A stretch of 64,000 nucleotides of DNA from Ascarosepion bandense. Taxonomy: Eukaryota; Mollusca; Cephalopoda; Sepiida; Sepiidae. Shown here in pieces: positions 20,501 to 31,097 of the stretch. The notes under the pieces were generated by a model that did not search any database, was not told where the DNA came from, and was given only the letters and a program-made list of their open reading frames with translations. Positions within the stretch are counted from its first letter, which is position 1. Every line of letters starts with the position of its first letter. The position numbers and the translations under genes are program-made. The stretch lies in assembly GCA_037127315.1 (NCBI GenBank), contig JBBBDQ010001275.1, positions 893,501 to 957,500 of the forward strand, written 5' to 3'.

Positions 20501-21497
20501 TTGTTTTTTCATTTTTGGATTCCATCAAATTAATGTTAACTGAATCAAAGGGTATGTGGTTTTAGGTCTTTCTTCAATCACTGATAGAGATGAAAAAGCC
20601 AAAACATAAAAATGCAATCTTATTTTAGTCATATGAATAAAACTGCAAAAGTAAATTTTTAGGACATGAAATAACTGTTTATTCACTTCCAAACTGTTAA
20701 ATTAACACTGTCTATGAAGTGTATGTGGTTTCGGAAACTTTCCTTAAGTGTTCTCTCTTCTCTTCCTTCCTGGGAGACAAATGTTTATATAAAATCCTGT
20801 CATTTAGTTAGCCTTTTTTTTTATATCTAAAACTCAGAAAATCTGGAAAAATCTGGAAAAATCATTTTTATCTCCAAGAAACTAATAATAAAATATTCAC
20901 TTGCAAAAAGAAATTAAAAAAAAAATAATAAAAATTATTCTTACAATCCAAAATATGTTTCAGCTGGGTCCACTTCCTGTTCATTTTGACACCCCAAATG
21001 AGATCCTATGAGACATGATTCTGCACCTGATTGCTGTGAGGCCACTTTTTAAGTGAACCTTCAGTGGTCCTAGGTCTTTTGTCTTTCTGAGGTGACACAA
21101 AATTTAGTTGGCATCTCTTAAAATGAACCCAATAAATACTGGGGTCCCCACAGATCAATTCTTCTTAAATCAAAGTTCCTGATAGATATTAAATTTAATT
21201 CACACATCTGGCATTTTTTGGGGTTGGATCATTTTGACATAACTAAGAGAAATAAAAATAGATATGTTAGTATCTCTTGCGAGGAAACCAGTACAAAATT
21301 AAGCCACTACAACTCGACTTCTCTAAAATCAGATGACACTGAGTAAAATTATAGCCTGGCATGAATTACATTTGATATAACCAAGACAGGCATTCAAATA
21401 AAACCATTAGATATTGGGGCCACTACAGATCAACTTCTCTGAGATCAACTCTCCTAATTGATTCAGTCTTCTGGCATTTCTTGACATAAAACACATA
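20501..21497. other. Unassigned, with short internal repeats
   Basis: A diverged direct repeat pairs 20488-20575 with 20669-20745 (GTATGTGGTTTTAGG and GTATGTGGTTTCGG). ACAGATCAA(T/C)TTCT(T/C)T recurs at about 21150 and 21425. No gene recognised. Confidence 0.45.
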
Positions 21498-22250
21498 TCA
21501 CATTAGCTTCGTAACAAATCCACAAATATCCACAGCAATTGAATTAATATTACTGGATGCAGATTACATATCATTAAGCTCTTTACTGAATAGGAAGTTG
21601 TTTTAATTTTTTTTATTTTGATCACTTTAAATGATATTACTCAAACAAAAACCTCATAATGATGTGCCATTTTTATTCTGGTACTAGCAGTATAACCCAG
21701 TGTTGCTCGGGTGTAATGAAAGCTTTAAAATAATCCATGGTCCTGGAGCTCAGACTCAGCCTAAAGAATATTTGTGTGAAGCTTGGTGAGAATCAGATAA
21801 AATTGTGGATTTGTATAAAGGACATACAGACAGATAAACAGACACACACACACACACAAACATCTTGCCTTTTACATATATATATTATTGATTTTCTGCA
21901 CTATTGCAACCTTGAAACTTCTGAATATCGTTTCTTATGTCTTTGTCTATGAGTGTATCAAATTTGATTAAAATTAAACCACTCCTTCTATAACCCGATT
22001 TTTTATATTTATCGGGGGTAGCTCGACACAAAACTTAGCTAAGAAGACTTGCAGATGCTTATAGTACAACTGTGTAAATTTTCAAGAAAATCGGTTCAGC
22101 CGTTTCGGAGTCTATAGATAACGGCCACACACACACACACTCACACAGACCAAGTTCCATTTATAAATAAGTTTAGATAATAATGAACACTCTCTATCTT
22201 CCATCAGTCTGGCTCATGTGAACCTCCTGAAAAGTGACTCATTGCACCTT
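21498..22250. repeat. Local duplication, copy 1 (filled site)
   Basis: 21498-21682 and 22180-22250 match 22826-23012 and 23006-23075 closely (TCCACAAATATCCACAGC, CTTTACTGAATAGGAAG, TAATGAACACTCTCTA). Copy 1 differs by holding the ACTAGC element in between. Confidence 0.85.
21683..22179 (+). mobile_element. ACTAGC element, complete, ends defined by an empty paralogous site
   Basis: It starts ACTAGCAGTATAACCCAGTG and ends ATAAATAAGTTTAGAT. The copy-2 site at 23012 lacks it, with only a few bases between the flanks. The element is ~497 bp, holds two CA stretches, and has no protein-coding frame of note. AATTTTCAAGAAAATCGG near the 3' end is well conserved between copies. Confidence 0.75.
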
Positions 22251-22575
22251 CACGGGCTAACTTTCACAGCTGACATGAAGTTTATGTAGAATCCATTGCT
22301 AGGTCCGCTGCTAAGAAATTTGGTTTACTGTTGTGTGAGACAATTTTTCTCTCCAGAATTTATCTTGCATATCCATAGGTCTACTGTTCATCCATGTTTA
22401 AAATATTGCTACCACATATGATCTGGTGGTCTTGATATTCATTTAAAGTTTCTTGATAAAATCCAAAGAAGAATCAAGCATATTACTGGACTTGATCTGG
22501 TGTCTCAGCTTCAGTTACTTTCCAACTATCTTAAGGTTGCCTCTCTGTGCATCTTTTTACAAATACTTTCATGAC
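22184..22575 (+). pseudogene. LINE-A relic, middle part
   Basis: Broken translations match the LINE-A polymerase C-terminal half: the piece with YVESIARSAAKKFG-like sequence near 22285, ILHIHRSTVHPCLKYCYH near 22370, and VASLCIFLQ near 22540. Several frameshifts and stops. Its 3' end probably lies at 23060-23405 after the SINE-A and the duplication. Confidence 0.65.
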
Positions 22576-22820
22576 AATTGTTCACTATGGTCAGTCAGTT
22601 AAATGCCATACGTGATACACACTTTGGGTGATCATGTCTCGAAAGAGACATGACTGACTGGGCAGAAGATTATACCGCAGCAGGTTTCCATTGCTTTCTG
22701 CAGTAGACTGGTTTCTATCAAAGGCTATAGAACCCAATCTGTTTTATTATTTAACCCATAACTGGAGGGAAGAGATGAATTCATACCTTTCCCAAGAGTA
22801 TTTGTGCGTAAGTGAAAGCA
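22576..22820 (-). mobile_element. SINE-A copy, 5'-truncated
   Basis: Minus-strand order: tail (GTCAGTCAGTTAAATGCC), hairpin, CTGCAGTAGACTGG, then a break in the body at GCGTAAGTGAAAGCATTACA, where the duplicated sequence starts directly. Confidence 0.8.
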
Positions 22821-22825
22821 TTACA

Positions 22826-23075
22826 TTAGCTTCTGTAACAAATCCACAAATATCCACAGCAATTGAATTAATATTACTGGATGCAGATTACATATCATTA
22901 AGCTCTTTACTGAATAGGAAGTTGTTTTAATTTTTTTATTTTGATCACTTTAAATGATATTCCTCTAACAAAAACCTCATAATGATGTGCCATTTTTATT
23001 CTGGTATACTAATGAACACTCTCTACCTTCCATCAGTTTGGCTCATGCGAACCTCCTGGAAAGTGACTCATTGCC
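22826..23075. repeat. Local duplication, copy 2 (empty site)
   Basis: Direct repeat of 21498-21682 joined to 22184-22250, without the ACTAGC element. It continues into LINE-A sequence, so the duplication postdates that LINE but predates the ACTAGC insertion (or the insertion was lost). Confidence 0.85.
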
Positions 23076-23405
23076 GACTTTTTTAATTTAATAACAGCAT
23101 TAGAATGGCATAGAGACCTTATCAATTTAGTGTTGAGCTGGGTAGATGTAACCATAAATTCTATGCTAACAATTTCTTTTGCTGCACTTCTTGCATGTGA
23201 AACTCTCTTCCAGCTCAATTCTTTCCAGCCAATTTTAATCTTCTAAAATTAAATGGAATGTCAATTGCTACCCACTGTTCTCCTGATTACACTTCTTTCA
23301 TTCTTGCTCCTAGGTAATGTCCCTGTTTCTAATTCTTTCACACCCAGTAACCCCTTGTGTCCTTGTGGGCTTTACTGCCTTGCTTGAAGTAAATTTGATT
23401 AAATA
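23076..23405 (+). pseudogene. LINE-A C-terminal and 3' end
   Basis: Decayed coding sequence (GTGAAACTCTCTTCCAGC, compare the WNSLP region) is followed by the 3' UTR. It ends TGCCTTGCTTGAAGTAAAT plus TTGATTAAATAAAA. Confidence 0.6.
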
Positions 23406-23970
23406 AAACAAATACATCTCCAAAGAGAAATAGAGTTATTATAACAGTGAATATGCTGGCAACAAATCATGTCAACAAAGACTTTCATATACAGATGATC
23501 TGTAGGGAAATATGACAATGTAAATGCTTCTGCAATTGTATACCAAAACCCCAAAAGAGAAAAAAAAATTGTTAAACCCTTAAACATTGCTCAACTCTGA
23601 AATCCCCAATGAGGTGTGCATTTAGAAAGAGATTTATTTTTATCATTCTTGCCATTATCATTAAAAGGAATCATTTTGTTTTGTCTTTGATCAGCTTTTT
23701 TTCCTCCATGCGACTGCAAGATTAAAAAATTAATAAATGTGGTTGAAAGTTTATTTATACCTTTATTAATGTTTGTTTAACTAAGTCTGCACAGTGACCA
23801 GAAAAAAGAACATGGAAGTCATGAGATTCATTTTGCTTCAACAGGAAGAAAGAGAGAACTTTAGCTTGTGGGTGTAAAAATATTACAGATAAATTAAGTA
23901 ATATTTTCATTTAAGTAAAACTTATTTACTGCTAATGAAACAAAAGTGGTGAAACTGACAATCCGCACTT
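23406..23970. other. No feature recognised
   Basis: AT-rich, with no repeat match by eye. Confidence 0.4.
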
Positions 23971-23971
23971 G

Positions 23972-24243
23972 CACATACGGGATGCCATATTATTTTATTA
24001 ATTTCGTGTATGCATATTTTCTGTTTTTGATTTTGTCGACTGCACAGGATAGTAGGCTCAGTTGGGCACTGTCTGTGAGAAAAAGAGCACCATGATACAA
24101 TTCATTCTGCCAAAAGATTTGAAATGGCATGCTTGAACACCCAATACAAACATTTTAGAGTGTTTCGGTGCCAATCTGAGGACAGTGAAGAGAGTGCTGT
24201 GTCCCCAGGAGATGTAACTTCCCAGACTGCAACCACTTGATCC
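23972..24243 (+). pseudogene. Mariner-like element, 5' part
   Basis: It matches the first ~270 bp of the mariner at 45479: a decayed terminal repeat (ACATACGGGATGC), then TTTTGATTTTGTCGACTGC, CAGTTGGGCACTGTCTGTGA and ACATTTTAGAGTGTTTCGG. The catalytic region is absent. Confidence 0.65.
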
Positions 24244-25060
24244 TGTTTCTAATTCTTCCACATCCAGACACTCTTATGATGTTCTCACTTATTAAGGTTG
24301 GTTTGTTATTAGGTCCTGGTTTTTTTCTTGCCTATAAAGAGCATAGTGTGATTTTTGAGGGAGTGGTCTTGTTTGTAATTGGTTAAATTTCTTTTTATTT
24401 TTGTTTATTTTTCCATTTTTTATTGTGCAGGTGTTTAATTTATTTTTATTGCTTGCTTTTTTAGCATATTTTTTTTTCAGATATTTAATAATCAATATTT
24501 GAAAAAAAGCTTAAATTTCACTAACAGGTACACAGATATACCATCCAACCATATAAATATAATTCCACGTTGCCAAAAATCCATACTATTCAACAACGGT
24601 AAAACATGGATTAAAAAAAAATTAAAAAGGCACATTTGATGTACCACAAGGCTTGTTTGATGTAGCCAAATTTTATGAATTGATGGTAATACACATTTTA
24701 ACTAAAATTAATGAAATAATCCACATAGTCATGTGCTTGTCAAAATCCCTGTTCATGCGTTTGAAAAACAGAAATAGAATTTTCATAAATTGCCTGAATA
24801 TACCAAAAGATTGAAATCTAGGTTGCAGATATAACTCTGTTCTAAATGAAAAATATTTAAAAGTTCTACAATATAAATGTATTGAACACTTTTTGATACA
24901 ACTGCGAATTGCTTTAATTCAATTATGACCAAAAACTAACTAATTATATATTTGGTAAAAAGTTTTCTTGTGATGTGTTTCATCCTTTAGTAGGACTTTT
25001 TTTGGACTAAGTTTGCTATGTTGCTGCAGCTACACAAGCACATGATGTTTCCCTAATATT
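24244..25060. other. Mostly unassigned; holds a fragment of repeat family D
   Basis: AAAGTTCTACAATATAAATG with ATTGAACACTTTTTGATACA (24870-24905) recurs near 63900. Nothing else recognised. Confidence 0.4.
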
Positions 25061-25063
25061 GTT

Positions 25064-25064
<1 letters not shown>

Positions 25065-25096
<32 letters not shown>
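25065..25096. repeat. AT microsatellite
   Basis: Sixteen TA units. Confidence 0.9.
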
Positions 25097-25101
<5 letters not shown>

Positions 25102-25736
25102 AAACAAAAATTTTGATATTCAAATCTGTTGGATAGCCATTTCTCCGAGGAAATCCTATCTTCTTCAGCAACAGCAAATCCAAAATTTTATTTACTCAAA
25201 TTCAAATGTGTTACTAGATTTTTTACCAGTAAAAGTCTCAAAAAATCATCCATACACAGGAAAATAAAATGGGGTGGGATTAACAATTTTTGAATGTAAA
25301 GAAGTAAGAAGGGGAAAGCAGACAGATACCTATGGCTCATATTAGAAGACATACCCCTTCCCTATACAAGAGTCAAGAGTTTAAAAGTTAAAATTTAGCC
25401 ATGGAAAGCTTTCTTATTTGCTCTTTATTTAACACAATTTGACACAATTCATTGTGTAGACATCATGCGTATATTGTCATTAAAGTTAATGTATTTATCA
25501 ATTTTAAATTCTTTTTTTTTCAGAAAGACAAAATGCTAACACCTGCAAACACCTGATGTTGGTACAAACAAATGTAAATGAAAAAACATAAAATTTTAAA
25601 ACATAAATATACACCAAATTATCCCATTCCTCAAATTTCTGATGAAGTTAAATAAATAGTGAAACATGTCAAGTTATAAAGATTTCTTACTTGTTATTTT
25701 TTTAATAATCTTGTTGGATTTAATCTATATTCTCAA

Positions 25737-25739
<3 letters not shown>
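25097..25739. other. No gene; possible terminal parts of foldback family D
   Basis: GTGAAACATGTCAAGTTATA…CTTACTTGTTATTTTTTTAA at 25660-25700 resembles an arm end of the foldback at 25.8 kb. The rest is unassigned. Confidence 0.35.

Positions 25740-25777
<38 letters not shown>
25740..25777. repeat. AT microsatellite
   Basis: Nineteen TA units at the left edge of the foldback element. Confidence 0.9.
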
Positions 25778-25779
<2 letters not shown>

Positions 25780-25810
25780 AATATATGTATCAGAATCCGA
25801 CAAGATGAAC

Positions 25811-26419
25811 AGAATAAATAAAAAACAAGTAGAAAAAAGTTTCTATAATCTAACATATTTCACTTATAACAAGCTTCTTCAGGGATTCTTCAAAGACGAA
25901 TGATTTAAAAATCCAAGAGACAGTTTGTTGATTGAGATATGGTTTCATTGGTCAGATATGTGTCATGCGTAATAAAGAAAAGAATGAATATTAAAACGTA
26001 GAAGATAAAACATGTGTTTGTTTAACTGTATGTGTCAATGTGTTCTCAATAAAAGAAATTTAAATGGAAATATATGTCATTTATGATTCATACGTGATTC
26101 TCACGTTATTTCGAATGAATATCGTTCCATCATTTGATTTCTCTCAACGCACACATTAATAACTGTTTTCTTTTATTTTATTTAAAAAGAACGCATTGAC
26201 ACATACAGTTAAAGAAACACACATTTTATCTTCTACATTTTAATATCCATCCTTTGCTTTATCACACGTGATACGTATCTTACCAATGAAACCATATCTC
26301 AGTCAATGTACTGTCTCTTGGATTTTTAAATCAATCATCTTTGAAGAATCTCTGAAGAAGCTTGTTATGTGAAACATGTTAGATTAAAGACACTTATTTC
26401 CTACTTGTTCTTTATTTAT

Positions 26420-26422
<3 letters not shown>
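25811..26422. mobile_element. Large foldback element (family D), ~235-bp arms
   Basis: Left arm 25813-26046 and right arm 26187-26420 are reverse complements at roughly 85 % by eye. Shared blocks include AACAAGCTTCTTCAG, GATTTAAAAATCCAAGAGAC, GAGATATGGTTTCATTGGT and AACTGTATGTGTCAATG. The loop is ~140 bp. AT repeats lie at both ends (25740-25777 and 26432-26450). No coding potential; it fits a foldback or MITE-like element. Confidence 0.8.

Positions 26423-26431
<9 letters not shown>

Positions 26432-26450
<19 letters not shown>
26432..26450. repeat. AT microsatellite
   Basis: It follows a short CT repeat at the right edge of the foldback. Confidence 0.9.
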
Positions 26451-26451
<1 letters not shown>

Positions 26452-26601
26452 GTTAAAAGTAACAGACAATGAAATGTCTATTATGTTTAATCATGAGCCA
26501 TTCTAAACATCATATTTTGTGTTTAATATCAAATGAAAATAAAGACAAAAATTGTCCAACATTTGGATATTTTTTATCACACTGGTTCTAAGCTTTTGAC
26601 T

Positions 26602-26674
<73 letters not shown>
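26602..26674. repeat. CA then AT microsatellite
   Basis: Eight CA units run into about 29 AT units, the longest such tract in the window. Confidence 0.95.
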
Positions 26675-26677
<3 letters not shown>

Positions 26678-27100
26678 AGCAGTAACCTTTCTTTCAAACA
26701 TCTTTCACTGATTATGGCCAACAAGAAAAATTTGATTAATTTTTTATTAAGTTTTTCCAGCATCTTAACATTTTTCTATTTAGTTGAAGATAAATATAAA
26801 AATTGTTCATAATTTTTATAATCCCAAGTGCTTTTGATCACTTCTATAGCCATTTTCAAGGGCATTTAGGTTTCTGCTACTGTTTTTTTTTTCATGTTTC
26901 GACAGTAACATTGTAATTGATTTTTGTTTTGTTCTTGAAAATGGAGTGTTCATTCCAAGTACTCACATCTTCCTGTGACTGGAAATCACATGAGTATCTT
27001 TCAATTTTTTAAAAATTATAATTACTCCTTTCCACTATTAAATTATGTAAAGTTGATAAAAGAGAAATTTTTGATATATAATGCCTCTCTAATAGTATGA
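26675..27100 (+). repeat. Interspersed repeat family E, copy 1
   Basis: It starts right after the AT tract and matches 62176-62610: GAGCAGTAACCTTTCTTTCA against GGAGCACCCTTTCTATCA, then GGCCAACAAGAAAAA, and TATATAATGCCTCTCTAATA at the end. Function unknown. Confidence 0.5.
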
Positions 27101-27136
27101 TATTTTGATATTGACATTTATATAGAATTCTTGTCA

Positions 27137-27139
<3 letters not shown>

Positions 27140-27176
<37 letters not shown>
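27140..27176. repeat. AT microsatellite
   Basis: It separates repeat family E from the SINE at 27197. Confidence 0.9.
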
Positions 27177-27181
<5 letters not shown>

Positions 27182-27196
27182 AGAATTCTATAAAAA

Positions 27197-27450
27197 CAGT
27201 AGCTACTCTGGCATGTACACATTGGTCATTCCATAATGAATTAGAGCACTCTGGCTATTGGCGTGTATAATGATAATGTATACGCTAAAAAGTCTGCCGC
27301 CTTCTACCAAATGCCCATAACCCAGAGGTAGAATCGCTGACTGATGCCAATTTGGTCAGGTTTTAATCCTGGGTTAAAAGTAATCGGCGTCTAACCATAC
27401 TGATGAGCTGTGATACAGCGAAACAGATCTGTCTGCAGATGACTATATAT
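27197..27450 (+). mobile_element. tRNA-like SINE, family 2
   Basis: It begins ACAGTAGCTACTCTGGCATG. A tRNA-like core at 27311-27380 (CATAACCCAGAGGTAGAATC as A box and GGTTTTAATCCTGG as B box) is followed by a non-tRNA body ACTGATGAGCTGTGATACAG and CAGATCTGTCTGCAGATGAC. An AT/TG microsatellite (27442-27473) forms the 3' tail. Confidence 0.75.
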
Positions 27451-27473
27451 ATGTGTGTGTGTGTGTGTGTGTG

Positions 27474-27906
27474 AGAAAGCCTTTGTTTCAGAAGAGATGC
27501 TAAAATAAAAAAGCATTATAAAATCCAGAGGCCAGTCTAAATAAAGACTGGAAAATCATTTTAAAAGATTAGATTGCAACATTACTTGTACAGACACTCG
27601 ACCAGCAATTGAATACAATAAATCACATTTACTAAGTTTTTTTATTTTTGTTCTCTTTGAAAATAAAAAAAGACACCAGTCTGTTGGCATAAGCCCTCAA
27701 GATTAGAGGGACCCAACACAGTAGAGGAAAGTAATGGATTTTCTATTTTTTTTATAGTCCACTTTCAGCAGCTGATCGAATGAAAAACCCTGAAAGCATT
27801 AGCCAGATTGAAAAAGAATCGAATAGAGAATGGACAAAATACAAACCGACACACAACTGTAAAAAATGAAACAAAAAAAAAGATAGATAATCAGAAGAAG
27901 TAGTTT
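27474..27906. other. No feature recognised
   Basis: Unassigned sequence, slightly richer in A. Confidence 0.4.
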
Positions 27907-28540
27907 CTTAAAGATGGGTCCAGGTAAAATCCCCTCGATGGCTGAACTGATGGCAATAAACACACCGAATCAAGGTACCAGGCAGAAATGGAAATGTCAA
28001 GAACAGAAATGAACTGATTCTTCAAAAAGCACTAAATCCAAACGTTATCCCAGAGTGATTCCAAACAATGGAGTTTTGAGTTGGAAAATATCAAAGGCTA
28101 CCGAGACTATAGAAAGAGTTTTGGGAAAGGCTTCGATTTTGGTTCTCCAAAAACGCTTGTCATAACTATGCTCAAAAAACAAACTGAGGAAACTATGACA
28201 AAGAAAATTGAAAACAAGAATTAGTCACTTAAAGATGGGTTCAGGTAAAATTCTCTCAATCGCTGAACTGATGGAAACAAACCGAAACAAAGTACCAGAT
28301 AGAAATGGAATTGTCAAGAACGGAAATGAAATGATTCTTCAAAAAGCACTAAATGTAAATGTTATATGAAAGAGATATCCAACAATGGAGTTTTGAGATG
28401 AAAAACGTCAGATGCAACTGAGACTATAGAAAGAATTTTGGGAAAGGCTCTGATTTTGGTTCTCAAAAAATGCTTGCCATAACTAAGCTCAAAAAACAAG
28501 CTGAGGAAACTATGACAAAAAAATGGATAAAGCCCATAAC
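27907..28540. repeat. Tandem duplication, two units of 321 bp
   Basis: CTTAAAGATGGGT(C/T)CAGGTAAA starts the units at 27907 and 28228. Both carry GGAAATGTCAAGAAC-like, AAAAAGCACTAAAT and CAATGGAGTTTTGAG. Identity is high (about 85-90 % by eye). 321 is a multiple of three, but no frame stays open in both units. Confidence 0.85.
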
Positions 28541-28679
28541 CAAAATATCTCATCAATACAACAAAATCGCAGAATTAGAAACATAGACACAAACAATTCT
28601 CAAAACAATAAGAAACTTGCCTTCCAGATGATCTTCAAGTGTTTCAGCTATAAAGAAAGAATTAAACATTCATTATAAA

Positions 28680-28852
28680 AAAAAAATAAAATGCATGGTC
28701 AGCAGCAAAAGTGACAACCCAAAATGCAAATTACACATTAGGGATGTCAATATGAAGCAGACGAAGAAATTCAACCAACTGGGAAATGTAAATACCAAAA
28801 CAGATACGAATATAAAAAGATTATTTACAGAAACTCAGTAAGATATTCTTTT
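28680..28852 (+). pseudogene. RTE-like reverse transcriptase fragment
   Basis: The plus-strand frame reads MVSSKSDNPKCKLHIRD then KKFNQLGNVNT. It resembles the 'N..I....F.YLG..V..D' segment downstream of the catalytic box in RTE-type polymerases. Short and decayed; a tentative call. Confidence 0.35.
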
Positions 28853-28930
28853 TCTTCTTTATTGCTCTTCCAGCATGCAAGTGATCATACCTATCCACAA
28901 CTTCCTACACTTTATAACGATTAATAACTT
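28853..28930 (-). mobile_element. RTE-type LINE 3' end fragment
   Basis: CTATCCACAACTTCCTACAC matches the 3' end of the RTE-LINE copies at 38.4 and 42.8 kb (CATGACTCTCCACAACTTCC). Confidence 0.45.
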
Positions 28931-30110
28931 AACTTTCATTAGATCATTCCATGGCAGTTGTCAAATCTGGTTAAAAATATCTAACCTCTCAGCTGGATAT
29001 AACCACTTTCTAAGATCAATGATAAAAAAGGTATTAAATGAGTAAGTCTTGAGGTTATTGGCAAAGACCATTCAACTTTGAATATTGGAAACTGGTGCTA
29101 TACATTCATAACCAAAGAAGTGTACCAAATAATAGAAACAATATCACTTGAAGACTATCGATAACAGCAACATGTAAAATGTAAATTGAACAAAAAATAA
29201 TCACATGATCAAGGTGCTGACTTTCCACAACACTTCAAATAAAAGGTTAGGAAAGAAACTCCCGTTGATACTGGAAGAAGCGATAACAGCTACTGGACTT
29301 GAGAAAACTATTTTCATGAGAAATTATTTTAAGAGAAGGATTCTATAAATTTCAACCGAAAGCAGTAATGACTGCCTGGTCAATGAATGCCAAATGCTTC
29401 CTTATATGGAAACGGATAATATTACGATTACCATTTTATCACCCACTATTCGGCCATCTATTCATGCAAGCTCATCTGTCTTCTTCTGTCCTTTTAATAC
29501 ATTCTTTGAGTACCCTCTTCTCCAAGACTCCTTTCTTTAATGTGCTCAAGAAATTCTGGTTATCGTTTTTCTGATTCTGAGTAAAAATCTGTTTTCGTTT
29601 TCTTAAACACCTCCTCATTGCTTACATGTTCGATCTACATTATTCTCAGCAGCCTTCTGTTGAAACAAGTTCCTGTTACTCCTAGTAAAGTATAAAGGGA
29701 TAAAAAAAAATAACACTTAAAACTAAAGAACAGACAAATAAATTACTCCTGTAGAGCGGCAAAAGCTGAACTGTTTTATCACAAATGAGAAAATGCTTTT
29801 AAACAATCGAGATGTGGTTCTTCCAACAAATTCTGAGAATAACATAGACAGTGCTTGTGAGCAATGATAAATTCTTAAGGAGAATAGAAACTACAAGAAA
29901 AGTGATAATCAGAAAGAGATAGCTGAAATTTCTGGGACTCATAGTGAGGGGAGACAGCCTGGGGAATTTAACCCTTACAAATCATATTGGCCAGAAGAGA
30001 AGTGAAGAAAAAAAGCATATAACATATTTGTCAAGTTTAAGAAAATTAATATAGCCAGAAGTACCATGAAAAACAAAGTGGGGCTAGAAAGGAGAAAATG
30101 TTTCTGAGAG
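28931..30110 (-). other. Mostly unassigned, with an RTE-LINE fragment at 29520-29690
   Basis: ATTGCTTACATGTTCGATC…CAGCAGCCTTCTGTTGAAAC resembles the RTE-LINE stretch GCTCACATGCTCAGTC…CAGCATCCTTCTGTAGAAC at 51.9 kb, in the same orientation. The rest shows nothing I can name. Confidence 0.4.
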
Positions 30111-30114
30111 CAAA

Positions 30115-30775
30115 AAATGAAGGAAGATGTGGAGCACCATATTCATCCATGTTCTGAAGGGATATTGCAAATTGAAAGAGAATAAAAATACTCAACAAGT
30201 TTATGCTAATAGATGGCAAAACAATTACCCCAAAGAAAAAGAGGGTTATATAGGTGAAACTATTGTTAAGGGCAATAAAAGACAGGAAGCTGTGGAGAAC
30301 CATAATCAGTTATCTTCTAAAGGAACGTGACACATTAAAAAAGAGAATGAATCTACTTGACAGATATGAGCAAATGGAACAAGTACCAAAAAGTCAGACT
30401 GGATTTTGCTAAGAGTAACAAAAGACAGGAAGCTGTGAAGAACCACAATTGCCATGTTCTTAAGAGGCATGAAAAATTAAAAGAGAAAGTGAACCTACTC
30501 GACATGAGTAAACAGATGGAGGAACAAGTATTGAAAAGATAAATTTTATGAAGAAATAAATATTTAGAGTAAAGTAAAGGAAGCTGTGAAGAACCATAAT
30601 CGTCTAGGTTTTCAAGATACATGGAATACCTTAACAAGTTTCAGCAAATGAACAGAAAGACAAAGATTATGAAGAGGAAAATATTGCTGAGGGCAACCAA
30701 AGATAAGAAGCTGTGAAGAACCATTGCCACCCACATCCTGAAAAAATATAGCAAATAAAAAAAGAAAACTGCTTG
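30115..30775 (+). repeat. Degenerate coding-like tandem repeats, ~145 bp, five units
   Basis: The marker GAAG(C/A)TGTG(G/A)AGAACCA recurs at 30122, 30286, 30429, 30580 and 30708 (spacings 164, 143, 151, 128). In one frame the best unit reads NKRQEAVKNHNCHVLKRHEK, then a piece with LKEKVNLLDMSKQMEEQVLKR-like composition: charged, leucine-spaced and coiled-coil-like. Neighbouring units repeat RQEAVENHN and MSKWNKY-type pieces but are broken by stops and frameshifts. I do not recognise the family. It could be an eroded repetitive host gene, or a non-coding minisatellite that happens to read this way. Confidence 0.55.
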
Positions 30776-31097
30776 GTCGTTTTATAACGAATGATTTCAA
30801 ATGGGAAATAACTGCTATAATGACAAACAAATCATACCGTTGAGATCATCAATAATCATTCATCTTTTCTTTGAACTTGGGGAAAAAGGGAAACAGAAAG
30901 CTTTTCCATTCATATTTCGTATGATACAACAAAGAATAATTCCTTCCAAAGAGATCCTTGGGGGAAAAAACATCCTATTGGTCAACAATGTTTCAAGATA
31001 ATGTCTCTGCTATAATCATTAAATCTATCATATCTGTAAAGATAAAAATGTATTTTTAGCTATGCAAAATATGATCCTCCACAGCTTCCATAATAGG
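30776..31097. other. No feature recognised
   Basis: AT-rich. A 66-codon frame here has no recognisable motif. Confidence 0.4.

Noticed and set aside
27311..27380. Possible tRNA gene
   Set aside because: A- and B-box-like sequences are present but no cloverleaf with a plausible acceptor stem; the same sequence recurs as a SINE head.
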